Below, in pieces: positions 11,144-21,398 of a stretch of 64,000 nucleotides of DNA. The position numbers and the translations under genes are program-made. Position 1 is the first letter of the stretch. Each line of letters starts with the position of its first letter. The notes below the pieces were generated by a model, which saw only the letters and a program-made list of their open reading frames with translations, was not told where the DNA came from and made no database searches. This DNA is from Nectonema munidae (lineage: Eukaryota > Nematomorpha > Nectonematoida > Nectonematidae): positions 1 to 64,000 of the forward strand of contig JAUIRK010000168.1 of assembly GCA_030549495.1 (NCBI GenBank). The letters are read 5' to 3'.

Positions 11144-11427
11144 TATAATATATTTTTTAGGTCTAGTTGGCACATGTCTCCAGCGATGGGGCACGCTTAG
11201 ATGATGTAGAGCTGTACATTAAGAAATATGGGGTAGCCATCAATGTGACGAAAGGTCCTCAGGACATCTTTCTTAAAGCTATAAACGATGAAGAGTTTGC
11301 CGCGTTGGACTTTGGGGAGGGTAAGATCTGAGAGGAGATTACGGAAGATTCTCGGTTCGATGAGATCTCCGCAGAAGCCAACCCTCGTATTGACATTCAG
11401 AGACTCTGAAACCTCTTCAGGTGGAAA

Positions 11428-11823
11428 ATGCATGTAGCGACTTTCACCAGCGAACTCAAAATTGCCCTTAGCTTGCGAGGTCAAAAATCTCCCAGCACAT
11501 TCGGCATATACCGGTCTGCCAAAAACTTTCAGCTTGTAATCATCTATCGATGGATGACTAAAAGCGATCGCAATCTTGTGGATCAAGAGATCCATACTGC
11601 TGAACTGGAGAATAGGAAGCCAAGGAAAACAGCTGGCCTATCTGCTGTTACTATGCTTAATTTTATTAACTATCTTAATACTGAAAGATTCCAAAGGAAT
11701 CAATCTTTCCTTGCTAAACTTCTTGCTTCAATCTATCATCCGACTGAGTTTGACAAGCATGTTGCAACTCTAAAGCCAAAGAAGCCTATTCAATCAACTG
11801 AAACTCAAACTGGATCATCCTGA
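11428..11823 (+). pseudogene. gag-like fragment of the virus-like fossil
   Basis: A 131-codon frame is rich in charged residues. Its segment MLNFINYLNTERFQRN resembles in spacing and residue type the MRYLDDEALFERKTW segment near 53.33 kb, which suggests that both fossils belong to one family. I do not recognise a named capsid domain. The assignment to gag rests on its position before the pol-like frame. Confidence 0.35.
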
Positions 11824-11941
11824 CTTCCAAAATGGATTATATTGAGTTTATTATCTTTAATCTCTTGTTTAATTTCATTAATAAATTTTCTCTTTTGTTC
11901 TTCAAAAAAATCATAATTTGTTGTCAGAATCATGATTTTGT

Positions 11942-12733
11942 TTGGCGCAACAAGAGGAAGAAAGGAATCAATCAAATGTGTTTGGAGTTCTTCTTTTGGA
12001 TTCCTTTCTTCAGTTTCTCATCATACCTACACAAGAACTGAACTACCTGGGAATAGAAGTAAACTTAAAAGAAAGGCAGCTCAGATATACTACCAAAACA
12101 AAAGAAGCTTTAGAGAAAGCACTCTTCATGCTACCAGGGTTACAATTGGAAGAACAAGCACCAACCAACACCTACCAAAGGATCCTCGGTTATATTACTT
12201 ACTACCTTGGTACGGTACCAAATACTGGAAAAGAGTATTCACCCTTGTTTAATCCACTAAGAGGACTGCAAATCCCCATAAAACTATGGAGCACAGCATT
12301 GGAGCAAATCTATAAAGACATCCCAATGAACAAGTTTACACAATTAGATACAAAGCTACACATCTTCGTTGACGCTACTCCAACCTGCATCGCCTTCGTT
12401 ACAAGTAAGGAATTTTATGCAGGTAACCTACAATCAACAGTTCCCATCGCACTCGCGGAACTACTCGCACTCATCGTAGCAACAATCGTCTATGATGGAC
12501 GAGGTACATATCATTCAGATTCAGAGACGGCAATTGGCATCATCAGGAATGGAGGATCACCTGTCAACATACTCAACAATGTTATGACCTGGTACCTAAG
12601 CAATCACTTAGAAGTCTTCTACCAAGTCCAGAACAACGTCAAATACATAAACACGCGATCAAATCCTGCCGATGTCTTTTCTAGAATGCACACAAAAAAT
12701 GAGATCTACAAAGAACTATGGGCTACTATATAA
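11942..12733 (+). pseudogene. reverse transcriptase tail and RNase H of the virus-like fossil
   Basis: This 263-residue frame contains ELNYLGIEVNLKERQL (the end of an RT thumb/connection, as in LNYLG-like motifs). An RNase H domain follows with FVDATPT (first Asp), ALAELLALIVA (Glu), YHSDSETAIGII (second Asp) and SNPADVFSR (final Asp region). The FVDATPT and NPAD-x-x-SR pair is strikingly like the hepadnavirus polymerase RNase H, and pararetroviral and DIRS-like enzymes share parts of it. The polymerase palm with its YxDD box is not seen upstream. This is a remnant of a larger enzyme, and the family call is tentative. Confidence 0.6.
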
Positions 12734-13050
12734 AGGCTGCTCTCGGCAACACGACTCATTCTTTTCACTTCTTCAAATTTGTCAAAGCCACGCTTCTCGC
12801 CTTCAACAAATTCACAAGACTGTCTCTTGACTCCCACCCAAAACGACAAGCGATACCCTCCCTAAGAAATTCAAGATGGTTTCTAGCACAATCAACATCT
12901 ACATATTCTTATATTATACCTCGAATTAAAAGAGGATTGTGCACAATATGTTTAAATTGTTATATTTTGCGTTTTTTCCATCTTCAATAAAATTCAAGGG
13001 TATCTATTATTGCAATGGCAATAATACCAAAGTCAGGATTTTGCCGCATT

Positions 13051-13805
13051 TGAAGCATGTGGTTTGCTACTAATAAAAGAAGCATTTATTTTCCTCATCA
13101 CTTCACTACCACACATGTTTTACTATACCTCACTTCTCACTATCATTATTTTCATAACTCTTTATTGTTTTATAATTATTTTTTTTCTTGCTTTATTTTT
13201 TTCTTTCTTAATTTGTTTAATTTGAACATGCTTATTGAAGGTTACTTATATTTTAAAAAAAAAGAGTTTTTTAGTACTTTACGTTATTATTGTACAAGAC
13301 CATCGTGTCCAGGTAAACTTTTTTATTTCAAGTTAATTTTTGAAGCTATTTTTATATTAACTTTAATAAAATTTTCATATTTACTCTAGCACTAATTAAA
13401 TAAATAGTTTTTTGATTTTTTATAAATTGAGTTTTTTTAAATTCTATTTGAATACATGCTTAGAATTACGTTTAGAACAGTTTGAAAGTTTAATATAACT
13501 ATTTTTACATCTGAAAACGTTAGATACTTTGCAATTAAACAATTTTTTTTATAAACTCAATAAAATATATGATAGTTTTTTTTATTAAAATGTTAAAAAA
13601 TAATTAATTTTTTTTAAATAATGTAATCTTACTTTATAAATAATTATTAGATAGATTGGTTTTTTGCTTATTTAAATTTTATTTTTCTAATTTTTTTGTA
13701 TTTTTACTTCTAAAAATTATAGGTTTATGAGAGTAGTGATCAATAACACATTGTTATTATATAAGTTTTATTATGAGGGATTTTTTAAATTTATTACAAA
13801 TTTTA
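13051..13805. other. AT-rich spacer
   Basis: No gene or repeat is recognised. Short open frames here are low-complexity translations of AT-rich DNA. Confidence 0.5.
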
Positions 13806-15296
13806 GGAAGAATTATCTACAAAAAAATGCAGCCATGACACCACTCAAAATTGTATCACACAATCATGATAAAATAAATGAAAGAGTGGCTGAATTCAAT
13901 AGAAAAATCAAAGATCAGGCAGAAAACTCTATGAAAAATTTGAAGAAATATAACTTTTAATTAAAAAATTTTTTTTAGAGATAACTTGTCAATCTTAACT
14001 CAGGATGATAGAAAAAGTACATCATCAAGACAAACAATTCTCCGAAGAATTCGATACAATAAAAAAAGATTAAATCCCCCAAAATTGATTACATTTACAA
14101 TCCCCGAAAAATACCAAACAATAAATGGGGTACCATTTTTACAACTGGACAAATATGTTCCATCAAATAAAAGGCTCATAGTATTTCATGGCAAAATTTT
14201 TAATTATAAATCAAGTTACAACAATCGAAAATATTTATATTGATGGTACTTTCAAAAAATCATCTGACATGTTTCTTCAAATCGTAACAATTCATACTTT
14301 CCACAATAAAGTACAGCTACCTATTTTGTATTCACTGGCTTGTGATAAAAAAGAAGAAACTTACAGGTTTTATTTATCATTTCTAATTTTTTGGTTTAAC
14401 ATTGTTGCATTTTATTTAAGAGAAATTTATAAAGTTTTAAAGTTACATGTTAATGTTTCTCAAGTAAAGACTATTACATCCGATTATGAAAGTGCTATTT
14501 TATCTGCTAATAAAAAAGTTTTTTTACATAAAATTTTTACTAAAACTATAATATAAATTTTTTTTTAGGAATTTCCAAATGCACAATTTACAGGCTGCTA
14601 TTTTCATTTTTCCCAAAGTATTTATAGAAAAGTCAAAGCCTTAGGTTATGGAAGATTATACTCAACAAGCGAATCATTTCGCAAGTGTATCAAATTTTTA
14701 CTTGCTCTTGCTTTTCTTCCACCTCTTGAAGTACTTTTTATTTTAATTCATATTATATGTTCAGATATTTTTTTTAACTATACAAGAATAATTTTTTTAA
14801 TTTTATTTATAATTGTAAGCTTTATATATTTTTTTAAATTTTACGTTAAAGTTGTGTATAGAAAAATCAAAAGTTTAATGAATGTTTTTAATATCGAAGA
14901 ATTTTTCCTATATTTTGAAACCACGTGGTTTAATTTAAATGATTTGAAAAGTTGGAACGTGTATAAAAGGAAAGTGAGAACTAATAACCACTGTGAAGGT
15001 TTTCACAACAGGTTGAATAAATTTTGATTTAAATTGAAGCTGTTGACTCTGGATATTGTTGGAGTGGCGGAAGTAAGAAAAAAAAAGAGGAAAAAGAAAA
15101 GCAACTTGAGAGAATATATGAAGAATACAATGATGACAAAAATGTGTATCTTTTTCTCAACAGAATTTCTTCATATGTTTGTCCGGCTAAAAATCTTGAT
15201 TTGGAAGAAATTCAAGATACATATATTTTAGATTTTTCTATTTTAAATAGAAGACATAATAGAAGATTTTATGCTTTAGAATGTCAACTATTTTAA
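13806..15296 (+). pseudogene. intron-bearing MULE transposase, nearly full length (copy 3)
   Basis: This copy has the same architecture as the one at 2.4 kb. It has a VSHNHDKINE zinc-finger tail, a basic segment RQTILRRIRYNKKRLNPPK, the first catalytic block YIDGTFKKSSDMFLQ (about 14238), the second TITSDYESAI (about 14473) and GCYFHFSQSIYRKV (about 14595). The Glu block NNHCEGFHN is near 14985, and the tail contains NVYLFLNRISSYV. The stop is at 15294-15296. Introns occur at the same places as in copy 2, for example after EETYR near 14366 and before EFPNAQF near 14569. The tail exon after the Glu block is out of frame. The first intron donor is poor. Confidence 0.75.
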
Positions 15297-15844
15297 ACTA
15301 ATACTATTTTATATTTATGTTTATATCTATTATATTTTTGTTTTTTTATGTTATATTATGTTTTATATTCGTGTTTATATTTATATTTTTTTATTAAAAT
15401 AAAATAATTTTTTTACATTTTTTAGCCAAACAAATACTTTTTATAATATTATTTTAAAAAAATGAAAAATTAGTATAAAATATTTTAATTTATTTTTTAA
15501 AAAAACAAACTAATTATTTTTTAAAATATTTATAACCTATATTCAATATATAGGTTGAAATGAATTTAAAACTATTTATGTTAAAGGAAAAAAGTTTAAC
15601 CAAAAAATAACAAAAATTCGTTTTTTGGCAACTGGCGTTTAGTGAGTTTTTTAACTTAAGTCCTTTTACTTTTGTTTCATAGACATAACATGATAAAATA
15701 AAATAAAAATTAAATACTTGAAAACATCTACAATATTGGTAATATAATTAACTAAAACAAGTATATAAAATTTTTTCAATTAAAATTATTCTCAAAATTA
15801 AATATTTTAATCATACGGTAAAAAATATAAATATTAGTTTATTT
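15297..15844. other. AT-rich spacer
   Basis: No gene, TIR or tandem repeat was recognised. Confidence 0.5.
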
Positions 15845-16874
15845 CAGGGACGCACATCCTCAAAATTATTGGGGGCGAAATTTTTTTTTTGCAATTTTCA
15901 AAATTAGTGGTCTGGAAATACCACGGGAGACCAAATATTCAAGCAATCCTTTAAAATAGAGTATATTCAGCGCATACCTAAAGTCCTAAATTTATAAAAC
16001 TACTTTATATTTTTTTTTACAAAATTGGTGAATTTAAATATTATACTTCCAGCGAAAATATTTTAATTAAATTTGCATATCGAATATAGTGCGCAGAAAA
16101 AATGCCCCCAATTAAAAAGTAGGAAAAAATGCCCCCGAAAAAAATGCCCCAATTTAAAATTAGGAAAAAATGCCCCAACACAAAAAATTATTAATTAAAA
16201 TTTTTAAAAAAGATATGTCAAATAAAGATTTTTTGTAAATAAAAAGTTAACTTTTCATCTAAAATATTTAAAATTTAATTAAATAAACTAAAAAACTCAG
16301 CATACGACAATTTTTTAAATACAAAATTTTTTTTATAAAACAGCAAATATTTTTGGACTTTGTGTGTATCAGAACACTTTCTAAATATAATTTGTATTTT
16401 AACTGATTTTAAGAACACATTCCCACAAATCTGTACCTTTGCTATTGTTTTCAAGAACTTTATAAAGAAAAAACCCTATAGATTAAGAAATTTTAGAAAT
16501 TTAGCCTTCCAAAACGGTACCAAATAAAAATATTTATATAATTTAAAAAAATCCTGAAAATCAAAAATTAGGGGGGATTTTTTCTTACTTTTTAATTGGG
16601 GGCATTTATTTCGTGGGCATTTTTACCTACAACCATCTAATATACACTAGTTTAAAAAATCCAAAAATGTTAGGGGGTGGAATAGGCTTTTCATTTGAAA
16701 AATGAAGTAGTCTACCAGGCACATTACAGGAATTGATGAAAGGATTTTTGATTCATAGAGAAAACAAATAACTCAAGGTTGGGTTGTTTTATATGAATGA
16801 ATGTAGTCTAAAGGCAAAGAGTCTACTAGACACCCTGCGATGTTTATATGAAAAAATGTGATTGATTCAGGGGC
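15845..16874 (+). mobile_element. CAGGGGCG-family repeat carrying a nested MITE
   Basis: The segment starts CAGGGACGCACATCCTC, has a poly-G tract, and continues through GGTCTGGAAATACCAC to end around GATTCAGGGG. An inverted counterpart lies at 29112-29631. The two match on both sides of the 16091-16640 interval, which is absent from the other copy. Starts of this kind (CAGGGGCG) are typical of hAT-type non-autonomous elements. No protein is encoded. Its flanking 8-bp TSD was not found. Confidence 0.7.
16091..16640. mobile_element. about 550-bp MITE with long inverted ends
   Basis: The left end carries AAATGCCCCCAATTAAAAAG and the right end the inverse CTTTTTAATTGGGGGCATTT. Each end also has a second GGGGCATTTTT-type motif. 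The counterpart at 29.4 kb lacks exactly this interval: its flanks GCATATTGCATA and TACACTAG are contiguous. That makes it a genuine insertion. It has no coding capacity and the superfamily is unknown. Confidence 0.75.
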
Positions 16875-17169
16875 AAGGGTATAAAACGAAGTTATAATTG
16901 TGCAAACAAAAATAAAACAAAAAAATTAGATAGCATTATTTCATTTTACTCAGCATCATTCAAAAATAGTTTAAAAGCTAAATTGATACAAGCTACAAAA
17001 ATCTACAAAAAGTAAAATAACTGTTAACATTTTGCAATGATTTGCCTTTTATAAGAACTTTTAAGGAAAAAAAGTCTATCAGAAAAAGTTATAAAGCTTC
17101 AACAAAAACTAAAAAATTTTAGAGCATAACTTAAGTTTTTTGAAAACTAATTTGATGTATCCCCTACAG

Positions 17170-19717
17170 CAGGGGTTCCCAACCAGGGGTGCTTGCACCC
17201 CTAGGGGGTGCGAAGCTACCCTTGAAGGGGTGCGAAACTCAACTCAAATTTTAATTATAAAAAACTGTTTTTATTAATTTTAATTAAAAATTTGTTTTAA
17301 TTTATTTTAGTGCTTTCTTGTCTTAGTTTTAAAAATGTAAAAAATAGTTTTTTCCGAAAATTTGAATTGTTTTATTACAACTATTAAATTTTAAAACCTT
17401 TTTTAAAATTCATAGTTGATCTGAAATACATAAAAATGATTTTTTTTTGTTTTTTATTTATTTTTTGTTTTTTAGTATTTTTTATTTTTTTTACAAGGAT
17501 TGTGTAAATTACTATGTCTGCACTCATACTATTTCTTTATTAACAAAAAATTTTAAACGTTTTTAAGTTTTTTAATTTTTATATATTATTGTTTTAGATT
17601 TTTTCAGCTTGTTTTAATTAAGTTTTCAATTTTTTTTACAAACTCAGCCTAATATAAAGTATTGACTCATGTCAAAAGTTAGAAAATGGAAAGACGAATA
17701 TGTTTGTTTTGGCTTTACTTGCAATGAGAACTTAAGTTCACAAAGACCTCAATGCATTGTCTGCCAAGCTATTTTTTCTAATGCAAATTTAAAGCCATCT
17801 AAACTTAAAGAACATTTTATTAATAAACATGGTGGAGCTAATGTTGTTGGACAAGATGAAAAATCTCTACAGGTTAAAAGAGCTCGTTTTGACTCGAGAG
17901 TGACTTTGCCCAAGTTGGGCTTTGTTATTGTTGAAAAACCCTTACTTCTTGCTTCTTATAAAGTTGCTTTTAGAATAGCAAAATCTAAAAAACCTCATAC
18001 TATAGCTGAAGAGCTTGTTAAACCTTGTGCTTTAGAGATGGTTGAAGTTATACTTGGCAAAGATGCAAAAAACAAACTTAGTTCAGTTTCCTTGTCAAAT
18101 AATGTTATTCAGAGTCGAATTTTAGATTTAAGTGAAAATGTTTTGCAGCAACTCATATTACAGATTAAATCTAGCTCATTGAAAATTTCCCTTCAGTTAG
18201 ATGAGACTACAGACGTTTCTAATTGTAGTCAACTTATTGCTCTTGTAAGGTATGTTCATGAAGAATGTGTTAAAGAAAATTTTCTTTTTTGTGAGCAATT
18301 AATATCAACAACTCGAGCAAAAGATGTTTTTCAGCTGGTAAAAAACTTTTTCGAGAAACATAATTTAAATCTTCAAATAATTGGATCTGTTTGCACCGAC
18401 GGTGCACCTTCTATGCTTGGTAATAAATCTGGATTTATAACTTTAATGAAAAAAGAGATTCCTCATTTGCAAGGTACTCATTGTCTTCTCCATCGCCATG
18501 CTTTAGCATCAAAAACACTACCCGCAGTTTTAAAAACAGTTTTAGATAAAACTGTGAAAGTGATTAACTGGATACGAGGTCGTGCAACAAATCATCGCCT
18601 CTTTCGAATGCTTTGTGAAGAATTTGAAAGTGAACATTCAGTTTTATTATATCATACAGAGGTTCGATGGCTCTCACGTGGAAAAATTTTAACTCGATTT
18701 TTTGAACTAAGAAAGGAAATTAAATTATTTTTACATGAATCACAAAGCAAACTTTTTGAAGAATTAAACTCGCAAGAGTTTGATCAAATGCTTGCATATT
18801 TGGCGGATATTTTTGCCAGAATGAACGATTTAAGTTTGTCACTTCAAGGCAGAAATATTAACATTTTAAAATGTTATGAAAAGCTAAATGCGTTCAAAGA
18901 AAAACTGCAATTATGGTGTCAACGCGTAAAAAGTGCTAATTTTTCTAACTTTCCTTTTCTTGAAGAGCTTCTTAATGAAAATGAAACATCAAGTTTGCTT
19001 TCTAATGTTAACAAAGAAATTGTGACACACCTTGAAACATTGTCTTTGTCATTTGATAAATATTTTGAACAGGGCAAGCTTGATAATTATGATGAATGGA
19101 TTATAAATCCATACTCTTTTGACTTGGAAAAAATGTTAGATAATTCAGAACTTAAAGAAGATCTTATAGAATTGCGCTCAAATCGAACAATAAAATTAGA
19201 GTTTGAAAAAACAACATTAGAAACATTTTGGTGTTTAACCAGAAAGTTCTTTCCAAAACTTTCTGAAAAAGCTCTTGATGTGCTGATACCATTTGCAACA
19301 ACTTACTTATGCGAAATAGGATTTAGCGCTCTTCTTCATTTAAAAACAAAATCCAGAAACCGTTTGAATCCACAAGCTGATTTACGTCTTGCTATCAGTG
19401 ATATATGCCCTAATTTTGAAGAGTTGGTAAATAAAAAGCAACAACAAAAAAGTCATTAATTTTAAAAAGAAATTTTTATTTTCACTCATTTAAAAATAAA
19501 ATTTTTTGAAAAGTAAACTTTTTTTAACATATGCATTTTTGATTTCTTTTTTTCTAATTCAAAGTAAACAGTACTTCTTTTTATTTCAATTGAACACGTT
19601 TTAATTTAATGAGATCATAAATATGGGGTCCTATATTATAATAAAATTTTTTGGGGGTGCGATATCATAGTTGAAATTTTTTAGGGGTGCAAAGTTAAAA
19701 AAGGTTGGGAAACACTG
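17170..19717 (+). mobile_element. complete hAT-Buster transposon
   Basis: The ends are CAGGGGTTCCCAACC at 17170 and GGTTGGGAAACACTG at 19717. The 8-bp target duplication CCCTACAG is perfect at 17162-17169 and 19718-19725. Just inside each end lie GGGGTGC motifs in opposite orientation (17188-17240 and 19652-19690). One unbroken transposase ORF (17669-19459) fills the middle. The TSD has a central TA, the nnnTAnnn form described for the Buster branch of hAT. The whole unit is 2548 bases and looks structurally whole. Confidence 0.93.
17669..19459 (+). CDS. hAT-Buster transposase (ZBED5/FAM200-like), unbroken
   Basis: The protein of 596 residues is encoded in one exon. Its N-terminal BED zinc finger has Cys29, Cys32, His49 and His54 (CIVC then LKEHFINKH). 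The RNase-H-like core has its first Asp in LQLDETTD (about residue 178) and its second in VCTDGAPSMLG (about 246), followed by THCLLHRHALASK. A long helical insertion domain and the C-terminal hAT dimerisation segment (ETFWCLTRKFFP, then LIPFATTYLCEIGFSAL) end the protein. The conserved WLSRGK segment is present. Length and domain order match ZBED5/FAM200-type proteins, which derive from Buster transposons. The enzyme cuts at the element's own TIRs in the nucleus. No stop or frameshift is seen, so it may still be functional. Confidence 0.93.
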   Translation: MSKVRKWKDEYVCFGFTCNENLSSQRPQCIVCQAIFSNANLKPSKLKEHFINKHGGANVVGQDEKSLQVKRARFDSRVTLPKLGFVIVEKPLLLASYKVAFRIAKSKKPHTIAEELVKPCALEMVEVILGKDAKNKLSSVSLSNNVIQSRILDLSENVLQQLILQIKSSSLKISLQLDETTDVSNCSQLIALVRYVHEECVKENFLFCEQLISTTRAKDVFQLVKNFFEKHNLNLQIIGSVCTDGAPSMLGNKSGFITLMKKEIPHLQGTHCLLHRHALASKTLPAVLKTVLDKTVKVINWIRGRATNHRLFRMLCEEFESEHSVLLYHTEVRWLSRGKILTRFFELRKEIKLFLHESQSKLFEELNSQEFDQMLAYLADIFARMNDLSLSLQGRNINILKCYEKLNAFKEKLQLWCQRVKSANFSNFPFLEELLNENETSSLLSNVNKEIVTHLETLSLSFDKYFEQGKLDNYDEWIINPYSFDLEKMLDNSELKEDLIELRSNRTIKLEFEKTTLETFWCLTRKFFPKLSEKALDVLIPFATTYLCEIGFSALLHLKTKSRNRLNPQADLRLAISDICPNFEELVNKKQQQKSH

Positions 19718-19731
19718 CCCTACAGCATACT

Positions 19732-19890
19732 CTATGGGTGGCATGGCAGGTTGGTTGAGATGATGGAGATAGCACGAAAACCTCTAGATTCGATTCCTCA
19801 TCGATACGAATTTGTTCATAGTTTGACATAAGCGGTACATCAGTGCCGTCAATGAAAATACATCCGCTGCACCTAACCTTTTACTCAAAA
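19732..19890 (+). repeat. possible tRNA-derived SINE
   Basis: GGGTGGCATGGCAGGTTGG, with A-box-like sequence, is followed about 50 bases later by GATTCGATTCC at about 19788, one mismatch from the Pol III B-box consensus. A non-tRNA body ending near CCGCTGCACC follows. No second copy is in the window and no TSD was found. This rests on promoter boxes only. Confidence 0.35.
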
Positions 19891-20413
19891 ATTGAAAAAT
19901 TTGCTACATAATTAACATAAGAGAGAAAGGTAACAAAATAAACTAATAAAGCTTCTGACTTCATTTCTCTAACACGTGATGAAAAAAGATATCAGGACAT
20001 ACTACAAGTTGTGGAAAATGATAGAAAAAAATCAAAGAAAAAAATAAGTTTATTATTTTGTGTAAAATATTTCATTTTCAATAATAAATATGTTAAATAT
20101 AGCTTCTCAATTTAATAAAAACAAAAAAAATGCATTTTTTGAAAACAATACAACTTTTTTTTAACTTTGGGATACCTAAAAAATTTCAATGTCAACCAAA
20201 CTTCAAATCTAACACCTTTTCATGATTTTCCACTCATAAAAAAAATCATCAGTTTACATTAGAAGCATAAACAGAAATTTTACAATGTGTTTAGTAAACG
20301 ATATGTTATTATTAGCAAATTGTGGAAAACTCATAGATAGGTACAATAAATTTAATAGAATTTTTTCAACGCCCCTTAATATCAAACGCCCACCAGAAAA
20401 ATTATATCGCCCA
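19891..20413. other. AT-rich spacer
   Basis: No gene is recognised. It leads into a solitary hAT-type terminus at 20414. Confidence 0.4.
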
Positions 20414-20428
20414 GGTTGGGAACCACTG
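20414..20428 (-). repeat. solitary hAT-type right terminus
   Basis: GGTTGGGAACCACTG matches the right-end consensus of the hAT elements at 19717 and 61527. No partner end was found upstream, so it is probably a decayed or truncated element. Confidence 0.55.
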
Positions 20429-21398
20429 GTCTAACCTATAGCTTAGTATGAATGCAAACTAAAATACAGTGAGAAACCGTTGCAACGCGATAATTTGTGC
20501 TCATAGTGCGCACTCGCGTTATAGTTGATCTGCGATATCGTTTTTAACATAGAAATTTGCATAAACTCTGTGTTTTTAATGTTTTTTCTTTTTCAGTTTG
20601 GTATATAGAAAAGACTTAAAATTAACACTGAAAAATTGATAAGCTATAATTTGTGATCGATTGTTGAAAACAATTCATGTTTTCTTTCAAAAGGTTTATC
20701 GTAATCGAAAAAGTTAAAAAATTATCATATTCAAAAATCCTTTTTCATGAAAAATAATGAGTTTTATGTTTTTGTTTTACTTCTTTTTGTGAAGCACAGT
20801 TTATATGAATTTTAAACGTGTGCTTAGAAGCTAAATATGTGAAATACGCATGATAAGTATCCACGCTTATCATGGTAGTATGTATACGTAGATGGGAGCT
20901 AAGGGCATAACGCGTTACGTGCGATTTCGGGGTATATTGATTAAAGTTATAAAGGTTATTCACTGTACCAAAAAGAATATGAAAAACATGAAACACATAA
21001 ACGTTATGGTAAATACACAAGTAGAGTTTTGGCTGTAAACAAAATAAATCATTTTGTTATATGCACAAAATGCATCAAACAAATGTTGTAAGAATATAGT
21101 ACGCTGTTATGCTCTCCACATAATGCTCATAAATATAATATAGCTGACGTAAATACAATACAGTTTGAAAACTAACTTGTGTGATGATGTAATTTGTTGT
21201 TTCTTTATATTTTTCTGTAATAAAAGAATTGATCCGATGGATGATGTGCAATGCGCTTATATGATAACCGATTCAATATGATACAGTCCGTTTGTCCTTG
21301 AAATTTGATGATTGAATCTAGCTTGTGTTCATGGATTCCATTCTTATATATGCGGGATTGATTATTTTTGTTTCTGGCTTCTTGAAACTCGTTTTATA
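20429..21398. other. spacer before the piggyBac copy
   Basis: No gene is recognised on either strand. The frame on the minus strand at 20745-21020 shows no family features. Confidence 0.4.

Larger units (their letters stand above)
11160..13050 (+). mobile_element. fossil of a reverse-transcribing virus-like element
   Basis: This region differs from its surroundings in a higher C content and in carrying gag-like and pol-like reading frames in order on the plus strand. The gag-like part is at about 11428-11823 and the end of pol, reverse transcriptase tail plus RNase H, at 11942-12733. A TATATAAAGG sequence follows near 12726 and an AATAAA signal near 12986. No matching terminal repeats were identified. 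The family is uncertain. The RNase H motifs look closest to hepadnavirus-like or other pararetroviral enzymes rather than typical LTR elements. It is broken and incomplete, with most of pol absent and a few breaks, so it is an old copy. Confidence 0.5.

Noticed and set aside
11197-11595. Minus-strand 132-codon frame opposite the gag-like region
   Set aside because: It has fairly varied residues but no recognised motif, and the plus strand has the ordered gag-like and RNase H frames. I treat it as the antisense shadow of the fossil.
12718-13389. Frames after the RNase H fossil as extra genes
   Set aside because: They are Phe/Tyr/Leu-rich translations of AT-rich DNA without motifs. Only the TATA-like and AATAAA sequences seemed worth noting.
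20745-21020. Minus-strand 91-codon frame
   Set aside because: No family features, no neighbouring signals, and a composition expected by chance.
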